9,500 bases of DNA from an uncultured Actinomycetes bacterium (GTDB taxonomy: Bacteria > Actinomycetota > Thermoleophilia > Gaiellales > F1-60-MAGs149): NCBI GenBank assembly GCA_903873565.1, contig CAIQOY010000065.1:1-9500 (forward strand), in the 5' to 3' direction. The notes below the pieces were generated by a model. It made no database searches and was not told where the DNA came from. It saw only the letters and a list, made by a program, of their open reading frames with translations. Positions 1 through 4,633 of this stretch are shown in pieces (position 1 is the stretch's first letter; each line of letters begins with the position of its first letter). Made by a program: the position numbers and the translations under genes.

Positions 1-450
1 CGTGCCGTCCGGCGTGCGCAGCCGCAGCGCGTGCCGCTCGCCCGCCGCGACGCGCTCGGCCGCCCGGGCGGGGTCGAGGTCGCGGCAGGTGCCCGGGTAG
101 ACCGGGCCCTCGTCGCCGTGCGGCGCCGAGGCGGCGCGGATTTCGGCCCGCGAGCAGAAGCAGGGGTAGGCCAGCCCGGCGGCCGCCAGGCGGTCGGCGG
201 CCTCGCGGTAGGCGTCGATCCGCTCCGACTGGCGCTCGGGCGGCCCATCCCAGGTCAGGCCGAGCCAGGCGAGGTCCTCGAGCTGGCGGCCCTCCCACTC
301 GACGGAGCAGCGGTCGACGTCGAGGTCGTCGATGCGCAGCAGGATGCGCCCGCCCGTCGCGCGGGCGTGCAGCCAGGCCACGATCGCGGTGCGCAGGTTG
401 CCGAGGTGGAGGTCGCCGCTCGGCGTGGGGGCGTAGCGGCCGCGGGTCAC
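1..450 (-). CDS. gluQ: Glutamyl-Q tRNA(Asp) synthetase, N-terminal 150 residues (3' end beyond window)
   Basis: GluQ is a stand-alone paralogue of the glutamyl-tRNA synthetase catalytic core. It activates glutamate and attaches it to queuosine at the wobble position of tRNA(Asp). Seen here: the class I HIGH-type motif SGDLHLGN (residues 11-18), an RIDDLD segment (39-44), and a CFC...YPGTC zinc-site pattern (C97, C99, Y118, C122) that fits GluQ better than ordinary GltX. The gene runs off the left edge, so the KMSKS loop and total length (about 300 residues in the family) cannot be checked. The GTG at 450 is chosen because an in-frame TGA lies six codons upstream, with no ATG/GTG/TTG between, and a GATAAT hexamer ends six bases before it. 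Oddity: family members normally have Glu at residue 41 (RIED), a glutamate-binding residue; here it is Asp. It diverges from the SUI1-like gene. A truncated GltX is the main alternative. Confidence 0.8.
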   Translation of the reverse strand, partial: MTRGRYAPTPSGDLHLGNLRTAIVAWLHARATGGRILLRIDDLDVDRCSVEWEGRQLEDLAWLGLTWDGPPERQSERIDAYREAADRLAAAGLAYPCFCSRAEIRAASAPHGDEGPVYPGTCRDLDPARAAERVAAGERHALRLRTPDGT

Positions 451-456
451 CCGCGG
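440..456. repeat. 17-bp inverted repeat over the gluQ start, possible operator
   Basis: Perfect 7-bp arms CCGCGGG and CCCGCGG flank a 3-base centre, TCA. The repeat spans the gluQ GTG codon and presumed start site and the expected -35 of the SUI1-like gene. One arm is upstream of each predicted leaderless start, so neither mRNA would contain the full hairpin, which points to a DNA-level site if it is functional. A 7-bp direct repeat, CGGGTCA (443-449 and 462-468), overlaps it with 19-base periodicity. GC-only arms can arise by chance at this base composition. Confidence 0.35.
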
Positions 457-462
457 ATTATC
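457..462 (-). promoter_or_regulatory. Leaderless-type -10 element of gluQ
   Basis: On the minus strand this reads GATAAT, one base from TATAAT, followed by six bases (CCGCGG) and then the GTG start. A sigma-70-type -10 at this distance puts transcription start on or next to the start codon. There is no Shine-Dalgarno sequence and no recognisable -35; a 17-base spacer would put the -35 inside the neighbouring gene. Confidence 0.55.
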
Positions 463-466
463 GGGT

Positions 467-472
467 CATACT
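467..472 (+). promoter_or_regulatory. Leaderless-type -10 element of the SUI1-like gene
   Basis: CATACT, one base from TATACT, ends seven bases before the GTG at 480. It lies only four bases from the oppositely directed gluQ -10, so the two promoters should compete for RNA polymerase. The expected -35 position (about 444-449) falls on the first codons of gluQ. Confidence 0.45.
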
Positions 473-479
473 GCGCGCC

Positions 480-815
480 GTGAGCCGCGTCTACTCCACC
501 GAGGACGGCGACCTGCGCAGGGGCCCGGGCCGGCGCCGCCGCCGCGACGAGCCCGCGCCGGGCGCCGCGCAGGGCCACCCGGCCGACGGCGTGGTGCGGG
601 TCGAGCGCCGCCGCGGCGGGCGCGGCGGCGGCTGGGTGACCCTCGTGACCGGGCTGCCGGGCGACCCGCGCGCGCAGCTCAAGGACCTCAAGCGCCTGGT
701 GGGGGCGGGCGGCGCGCTGCGCGGCACGGCGGTCGAGATCCAGGGCGACCACGCCGAGAAGCTGATCGGCCACCTCGAGGCGCAGGGCCTCAGGGTGCGC
801 CGGGTAGGCGGCTGA
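480..815 (+). CDS. SUI1/eIF1-like translation factor (YciH family)
   Basis: This 111-residue protein belongs to the SUI1 family: eIF1 in eukaryotes and archaea, YciH in bacteria. The family fold binds the small ribosomal subunit and affects start-codon selection; the bacterial role is less settled. Evidence: the N-terminal VYSTEDG echo of YciH, a basic Arg run (residues 13-22), then the SUI1 core from about residue 38 with RVERRRGGRGGGWVTLVTGL (40-59), GGALRGTAVEIQGDH (77-91) and a C-terminal KLIGHLEAQGLRVRRVGG (94-111) matching the family's glycine-rich and EIQGD signatures. Length is normal for YciH (about 105-110). The GTG at 480 is preceded by CATACT seven bases away and by no Shine-Dalgarno sequence. 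The 3' end overlaps the convergent PHP gene by 26 bp. A start-selection factor is notable beside so many apparently leaderless genes, but that link is inference. Confidence 0.88.
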   Translation: MSRVYSTEDGDLRRGPGRRRRRDEPAPGAAQGHPADGVVRVERRRGGRGGGWVTLVTGLPGDPRAQLKDLKRLVGAGGALRGTAVEIQGDHAEKLIGHLEAQGLRVRRVGG

Positions 816-1644
816 GCAGCGCCTCGCGGTCGGCCGGGGCGATGCCGGGCTGGCCGTCGTTGCCGAGCATCCGCACGTCCTCGCGGCCGCGCTCGTGGAA
901 GTCGGAGCCCGGCGTGACGAGCAGACCGTGGCGGCGCGCGAGGGCCACGAACTCCGCCTGCTCGTCGGGGCCCTGGTCGCCGCGGTGGGCCTCGAGCGCC
1001 CCGAGCCCGGCCGCGGCGAAGCGCGCGATGGCGCGGTCGAGGTCGTCGCCGTCGAGCCCGAGCGAGTAGGGGTGGGCCAGGGAGACGAGCGCGCCGCTGT
1101 CGACCGCGAGCGCGATCGCCACCTCCGGCTCGACCTTGCCGCTCGAGACGTACGCCGGGCAGCCGCTGCCGATCAGCCGCTCGAAGGCGTCCGCCCGGTC
1201 GGCGGCCGCGCCGCGCGCGATCAGGGCGTCGGCCACGTGCGGGCGGCCGATGTTGCCGCGGGCCTCGCGGGCCACGTCCTCCCAGTCGACCGCGATCCCC
1301 TGCTCCTGCAGCAGCCCGACCATCCGCCGGGCGCGCTCCACGCGGTCGGCCGAGCGCTCCCGGGTCCAGGCCAGGAAGGCCTCCGGGACGGGGTCGGGCA
1401 GCCAGGCCAGCAGGTGGCACTGCCCGCCGGGCCAGCGCGCCGAGATCTCGATGCCGGGCAGGACGCGCACGCCCAGGTCGCGGCCGGCGGCCTGGGCCGC
1501 GGGCACCCCCGCGAGCGTGTCGTGGTCGGTCAGGCCGAGCACCTCGACGCCGCGCTCGGCGGCGAGGGCCACGAGCTCGGCCGGCTCGAGCTTGCCGTCC
1601 GAGGCCGTCGAGTGGGAGTGGAGGTCGATCGTCGACGGCGGCAC
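790..1644 (-). CDS. PHP-domain metal-dependent phosphoesterase (YciV/TrpH/RNase AM type)
   Basis: This 284-residue protein is close to full length for the YciV/TrpH branch of the PHP superfamily. Characterised relatives are E. coli RNase AM (YciV), a 5'-3' exoribonuclease trimming rRNA 5' ends, and a Chromobacterium 3',5'-nucleoside bisphosphate phosphatase. The metal-binding set is complete: DLHSHSTASDG (H9, H11, D16), LTDHDT (D40, H41), PGIEIS (E66), CHLL (H77), GRPH (H136), HPY (H191) and SDFH (D248, H250). No signal peptide or membrane segment is seen, so it should be cytosolic. The start is GTG at 1644, two codons before the first conserved strand, with TAGAGT ending six bases upstream. 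It diverges from the 99-residue gene at 1695 and converges with the SUI1-like gene, overlapping it by 26 bp. Whether RNA or small nucleotides are the substrate cannot be read from sequence. Confidence 0.88.
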   Translation of the reverse strand: MPPSTIDLHSHSTASDGKLEPAELVALAAERGVEVLGLTDHDTLAGVPAAQAAGRDLGVRVLPGIEISARWPGGQCHLLAWLPDPVPEAFLAWTRERSADRVERARRMVGLLQEQGIAVDWEDVAREARGNIGRPHVADALIARGAAADRADAFERLIGSGCPAYVSSGKVEPEVAIALAVDSGALVSLAHPYSLGLDGDDLDRAIARFAAAGLGALEAHRGDQGPDEQAEFVALARRHGLLVTPGSDFHERGREDVRMLGNDGQPGIAPADREALLSRLPGAP

Positions 1645-1650
1645 GGAGCC

Positions 1651-1656
1651 ACTCTA
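1651..1656 (-). promoter_or_regulatory. Leaderless-type -10 element of the PHP gene
   Basis: Minus-strand TAGAGT ends six bases (GGCTCC) before the GTG at 1644. It fits TANNNT at leaderless distance. No Shine-Dalgarno sequence and no -35 consensus are visible. Confidence 0.55.
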
Positions 1657-1682
1657 CCGCCGGGCGCGGGAGCGGTTCTGCC

Positions 1683-1688
1683 TACGAT
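1683..1688 (+). promoter_or_regulatory. Leaderless-type -10 element of the 99-residue gene
   Basis: TACGAT ends six bases (GCGGCC) before the ATG at 1695. It faces away from the PHP promoter 26 bases to the left, so the expected -35 regions of the two promoters overlap within the 50-bp gap. Confidence 0.55.
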
Positions 1689-1694
1689 GCGGCC

Positions 1695-1994
1695 ATGGCC
1701 AGGAAGCAGGGCTTCGTCGGACACCGCGTACCGCGCCCGGAGGGCGCCGTCGGCCGCCTCGAGGTGTACCTCAACGGCCACCCGGTGGCCGAGGGCGTCG
1801 ACTACGACCTCACGGACGACCACCTCGTGTTCCGGGAGGCGCTGCACAACCAGGCCACCGGCTTCCTCGGCCGCCTGCAGATGACCACGGTCGGGATCGG
1901 GGTCTACGACAAGGTCGACTCGGTGGACATCCACGTGACCACGCCCGAGGGCGCGTTCCGGATGTTCCCGAACCTGAAGGCGATCCCGGACTAG
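1695..1994 (+). CDS. Conserved-looking 99-residue protein of unknown function
   Basis: I do not recognise this family. The protein is soluble, Cys-free and has no signal peptide. A basic start (MARKQGFVGHRVPRP) leads into alternating beta-type segments. Residues 22-49 (LEVYLNGHPVAEG, then DYDLTDDHLVF) resemble the 'YLNG...L..G.DY.....I.F..A' beta-sandwich pattern common in phage tail-fibre and surface-binding repeats, followed by TTVGIGVYDKVDSVDIHV (64-81). It is probably a small all-beta domain; the phage likeness is pattern-level only. Reality as a gene is supported by a TACGAT hexamer six bases before the ATG, coding-like third-position G/C, and a stop codon that shares CTAG with the convergent acetyl-CoA-synthetase-like gene. 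It stands alone between divergent and convergent neighbours, so context gives no function. Confidence 0.7.
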   Translation: MARKQGFVGHRVPRPEGAVGRLEVYLNGHPVAEGVDYDLTDDHLVFREALHNQATGFLGRLQMTTVGIGVYDKVDSVDIHVTTPEGAFRMFPNLKAIPD

Positions 1995-3901
1995 CCGTCC
2001 GCGTCGCGCAGGGCCTCGGCCCTGAGCGCCGCGGCGGCGGCCCGCGCGTCCTCGACGGAGCCCTCGTTCTCGATCGTGGAGACGTCGCCGACGTCGACGC
2101 CGGTGACGACGGCGCGGAGGACGCGGCGCATGATCTTGCCGGAGCGCGTCTTCGGCAGGCTGGAGACGACGTGCACCTCGCCGATCACGGCGACGGGGCC
2201 GAGCACGTCGCGGACGGTGGCGCGCAGCTCGCGCTCGAGCTCGGGGGCGGCCTCGACCCCCGGCTTGAGCACGACGAAGGCGGCGATCACCTCGCCGCGC
2301 AGCTCGTCGGGGCGCCCGGTGGCCCCGGCCTCGGCGACGGCGGGGTGGTGGAGGAAGGCGGTCTCGACCTCGACGGTGCCGATCCGGTGCGCGGCGATCT
2401 TGACCACCTCGTCGGCGCGGCCGCTGAACCAGGCGTAGCCCTCGGCGTCGAAGCGGCAGGCGTCGCCGCTCGTGTAGCAGTCGGGCACGCGCGACCAGTA
2501 GTCGCGCGCCCAGCGCTCCGGCTCGCCCCACAGGGTCGGGGTCAGGGACGGGAAGGGCCGCCGCACGACCATCATCCCGGTCTGGCCCGCGGGGAGCTCC
2601 TCGTGGGTCTGCGGGTCGACGATCGCGGCGTCCCAGCCCGGCATCGGCAGGCCCGCCGAGCCCGGGCGGATCTCCTCGAGCCCGAGCCCCCAGGGGTTGG
2701 CGAAGAGCGGCACGCCGGTCTCCGTCTGCCACATGTGGTCGATGACGGGGACGCCGTCGCCGAGGACGTCCTTCTGCAGCCACTCCCAGGCGGGCGGGTT
2801 GAGGGTCTCGCCGGCGCAGAAGAGCCGCGTCAGGCTCGACAGGTCGTGGCCGCGGGCGCGCTCGGCGCCGTGCTGCATCAGCATCCGCACCGCGGTCGGG
2901 GCGGTGAAGAGCCCGGTCACGCGCTCCTGCGCGATCAGCCGCCAGAGCTGCTCGACGTCGGGGAAGTCGAGCGAGCCCTCGTAGGCGATCGAGGTCGCGC
3001 CGGCCAAGAGCGGCCCGTAGACGATGTAGGAGTGCCCGACGACCCAGCCGATGTCGGAGGTCGACCACCAGACGTCGTCGGGGCCGAGGCCGTAGACCCA
3101 GCGCCCCATCGCATGGAGGCCGACCATGTAGCCGCCGTGCACGTGCACCGCGAGCTTGGGGGTGGCGGTGGTGCCGGAGGTGGCGAGGATGAACAGTGGG
3201 TCCATCGCGTCGACGACCTCGAGCGAGCCGTCGCCGCCCTCGCCGCCCCGCAGGAAGTCCTCCCAGTCGAGCTCGCCGGGGCCGACGGGGGCCGCGTCGG
3301 GCTCGCGCCGCTGCACGACCACGTGCTCCACCGCGTGGTCGCCCGCGGCGAGCGCCTCGTCGAGGATGCCCTTGAGCGGCACGACGCCGCCGCGCCGGCG
3401 GGTCGAGTCGCTGACGAAGACCGCCTTCGACTCCGACAGGCGGATGCGCTGGCCCAGCGCCCCGGCCCCGAAGCCCGCGAAGACCACCGAGTGGATCGCG
3501 CCGATCCGGGCGCAGCCGAGCATCACGCAGATCGCCTCCACCGAGACCGGCATCGACACGGTCACGCGGTCGCCCCGGCCGATCCCGAGCGCGCGCAGGG
3601 CCGCCGCGACGCGCTCGACCTCGTGCAGGAGCTCGGCGTACGAGAGCCGCCGCTCGGCGCCGTCCTCGCGCAGCCAGACCAGCGCCGGGTGGTCGCCCCG
3701 GCCGGCCTCGACGTGGCGATCGAGGCAGGCGTGGACGAGGTTCGTCCGGCCGCCCGCGAACCACGAGTAGGTCGGCGGCGTCCAGTCCAGGACCGTCCGC
3801 CACGGCGCGAACCAGGGCAGGTCGGCGGCCTCGCGCGCCCAGAACCCGTCCGGGTCCTCCCGCGCCTCGCGCTGCAGCCGCTCCAGCTCCGCCCCGGCCA
3901 T
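1991..3901 (-). CDS. Acetyl-CoA synthetase-like AMP-forming acyl-CoA ligase with atypical core motifs
   Basis: A 636-residue member of the ANL (adenylate-forming) superfamily, nearest in layout to acetyl/propionyl-CoA synthetases (about 630-660 residues). The reaction would be acid + ATP + CoA to acyl-CoA + AMP + PPi, in the cytosol. An ACS N-terminal region is present (about 1-80). Other landmarks: A3 P-loop TSGTTATPKL (241-250), IDHMWQTETG (387-396) with W391 at the position linked to short acids, YTSGD (476-480), A8 hinge GRADEVVKIAAHRIG (494-508) and the catalytic A10 Lys in PKTRSGK (K589), the target of acetylation control in Acs. Deviations: A3 usually has Gly at residues 246 and 250 (here Ala and Leu), and A8 usually has Gly before His (here A504). 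Acetate or propionate is a guess. The ATG at 3901 has TAGCGT six bases upstream. The His-rich gene lies 32 bases upstream on the same strand. Confidence 0.88.
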   Translation of the reverse strand: MAGAELERLQREAREDPDGFWAREAADLPWFAPWRTVLDWTPPTYSWFAGGRTNLVHACLDRHVEAGRGDHPALVWLREDGAERRLSYAELLHEVERVAAALRALGIGRGDRVTVSMPVSVEAICVMLGCARIGAIHSVVFAGFGAGALGQRIRLSESKAVFVSDSTRRRGGVVPLKGILDEALAAGDHAVEHVVVQRREPDAAPVGPGELDWEDFLRGGEGGDGSLEVVDAMDPLFILATSGTTATPKLAVHVHGGYMVGLHAMGRWVYGLGPDDVWWSTSDIGWVVGHSYIVYGPLLAGATSIAYEGSLDFPDVEQLWRLIAQERVTGLFTAPTAVRMLMQHGAERARGHDLSSLTRLFCAGETLNPPAWEWLQKDVLGDGVPVIDHMWQTETGVPLFANPWGLGLEEIRPGSAGLPMPGWDAAIVDPQTHEELPAGQTGMMVVRRPFPSLTPTLWGEPERWARDYWSRVPDCYTSGDACRFDAEGYAWFSGRADEVVKIAAHRIGTVEVETAFLHHPAVAEAGATGRPDELRGEVIAAFVVLKPGVEAAPELERELRATVRDVLGPVAVIGEVHVVSSLPKTRSGKIMRRVLRAVVTGVDVGDVSTIENEGSVEDARAAAAALRAEALRDADG

Positions 3902-3903
3902 GG

Positions 3904-3923
3904 CGCGACGCTACCACGTCGCG
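3904..3923 (-). promoter_or_regulatory. Promoter of the acyl-CoA ligase gene: -10 inside a 20-bp inverted repeat
   Basis: Minus-strand TAGCGT (3908-3913) ends six bases (CGCGCC) before the ATG, the same leaderless layout as elsewhere in the window. The hexamer lies within a perfect 7-bp inverted repeat, CGCGACG - 6 bases - CGTCGCG (3904-3923), which could be an operator. In a read-through transcript from the His-rich gene the same repeat would form a short hairpin 10 bases after its stop codon and just before the ligase start, possibly limiting read-through. There is no U-tract. Confidence 0.45.
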
Positions 3924-3933
3924 GGCGCCGGCT

Positions 3934-4524
3934 CTAGGCGCGCCAGGTGAACTGCACGGCCATCACGCGCTCCTCGCCCGCGTCGGGCTCGACGGGCGCG
4001 ATCGCCCGCAGCATCGCGGTGCCCGGGACGCCGCGGATGTCGCCGGTCGCGTCGTCGTCGGCGAGGAGCTCGACCGACGGCAGGTCGCGGCGCGTCTCGG
4101 GGCCCAGCCCGAGCGCGCCGGAGCGGGCCGACTCGACGGTGTAGAAGCACGCCAGGACCAGCGGGATCAGGTACGGGTTGTCCTCGCCGTCCGCGTAGGC
4201 CAGCCGCTCGCGGGTGCGCAGCACCGCGTCGACCAGAAACGGCAGGAGCTCGGGGGCGAGCTGGCCGGAGCGGTGCTTGGGCTTGGCCGCCCGGTGCGGC
4301 GCGCGCTCGAAGACGACGGCCACGGGGGCCCCGGCCAGCGCGTAGCCCGCGCGCTCGCGGTGGGGGGCGATCGACCAGCCGAGCTGGCCCGCCATCCGCG
4401 CCGTGGCCTCGGCCAGCTCGTCGGCGAGCCGCTCGGCCTCCGCGAGGTCCGGCTCGTCGTGGTCGTGCCCGCAGCCGGGCCCGTGCACGTGGCCGGGCGC
4501 GTCGTGGTCGTGGTCGTGGGCCAT
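3934..4524 (-). CDS. Unrecognised 196-residue protein with His-rich N-terminal metal-binding-like tail
   Basis: No family is recognised. Residues 1-24 hold seven His and one Cys in an HDHDHD...GHVHGPGC...HDHD arrangement, like the metal-binding tails of nickel/zinc proteins such as UreE, HypB or ZIP transporters. Residues 25-45 are an acidic Ala/Glu-rich helix. The rest looks like a compact alpha/beta domain with ERAPHRAAKPKHR (73-85), a hydrophobic stretch YLIPLVLACFYTV (118-130) and a C-terminal beta end VMAVQFTWRA. The hydrophobic stretch is short and broken, so one buried helix is likelier than a membrane span. No signal peptide is seen. The ATG at 4524 is preferred over an in-frame GTG at 4554 because TAGGCT lies eight bases before it (in which case the GTG would not be transcribed) and because the His-rich tail begins there. 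It lies 32 bases upstream of the ligase gene on the same strand. Metal storage, sensing or delivery is inference from composition alone. Confidence 0.72.
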   Translation of the reverse strand: MAHDHDHDAPGHVHGPGCGHDHDEPDLAEAERLADELAEATARMAGQLGWSIAPHRERAGYALAGAPVAVVFERAPHRAAKPKHRSGQLAPELLPFLVDAVLRTRERLAYADGEDNPYLIPLVLACFYTVESARSGALGLGPETRRDLPSVELLADDDATGDIRGVPGTAMLRAIAPVEPDAGEERVMAVQFTWRA

Positions 4525-4532
4525 GGCGGGTA

Positions 4533-4538
4533 AGCCTA
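4533..4538 (-). promoter_or_regulatory. -10-like element of the His-rich protein gene
   Basis: Minus-strand TAGGCT ends eight bases before the ATG at 4524. The spacing implies an mRNA with zero to two leader bases. It is a slightly looser fit than its neighbours but supports the internal start over GTG 4554. Confidence 0.4.
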
Positions 4539-4581
4539 GGGGGGCGTTGGGCACCCCCGCGCAGGGTGGTTCGCCGCAGGG

Positions 4582-4606
4582 GCCCGCGGCGGCTTGCGCC
4601 GCGGGC
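4582..4606. repeat. 10-bp perfect inverted repeat in the divergent gap
   Basis: Arms GCCCGCGGCG (4582-4591) and CGCCGCGGGC (4597-4606) flank the 5-base loop GCTTG. It lies between the divergent promoters of the His-rich and ABC genes, where no terminator is needed, and outside both predicted transcripts. Its right arm overlaps a second palindrome at 4600-4618, so the two could be alternative protein sites. High local G+C raises the chance of accidental symmetry. Confidence 0.4.
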
Positions 4607-4618
4607 GCCGCGCCCGCG
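4600..4618. promoter_or_regulatory. 19-bp perfect palindrome upstream of the ABC transporter -10, candidate operator
   Basis: CGCGGGCGC, one central C, then GCGCCCGCG: nine paired bases per side. Relative to a transcription start at the GTG (4634) it covers about -34 to -16, the spacer and -35 zone, a usual site for a dimeric repressor or MerR-type activator. No regulator gene is adjacent. Confidence 0.4.
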
Positions 4619-4621
4619 ATC

Positions 4622-4627
4622 TACCGT
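4622..4627 (+). promoter_or_regulatory. Leaderless-type -10 element of the ABC transporter gene
   Basis: TACCGT ends six bases (TCGATC) before GTG 4634. This match decides the start: an open frame continues upstream to 4403, but those codons are antisense to the His-rich gene and read as low-complexity Ala/Gly/Ser sequence. Confidence 0.55.
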
Positions 4628-4633
4628 TCGATC

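Noticed and set aside
31..483. Plus-strand open frame of 150 codons at the left edge
   Set aside because: It is antisense to the GluQ-like gene, which has clear synthetase motifs.
1136..3937. Very long plus-strand open frame (933 codons) opposite the PHP, 99-residue and ligase genes
   Set aside because: It is antisense to well-supported genes, Arg/Ala/Gly-rich with no recognisable domain, and it arises because high-GC DNA has few stop codons.
4501..4520. GTCGTG tandem repeats as a microsatellite
   Set aside because: They are simply the codons of the His-Asp repeat in the His-rich protein.
4525..4554. GTG 4554 as start of the His-rich protein
   Set aside because: It lies upstream of the best -10 hexamer, and the ten added residues lack any family-like feature.
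4403..4633. N-terminal extension of the ABC transporter to an upstream ATG
   Set aside because: The extra 77 residues are antisense to the His-rich gene, low in complexity, and cross the palindromes and the TACCGT promoter.
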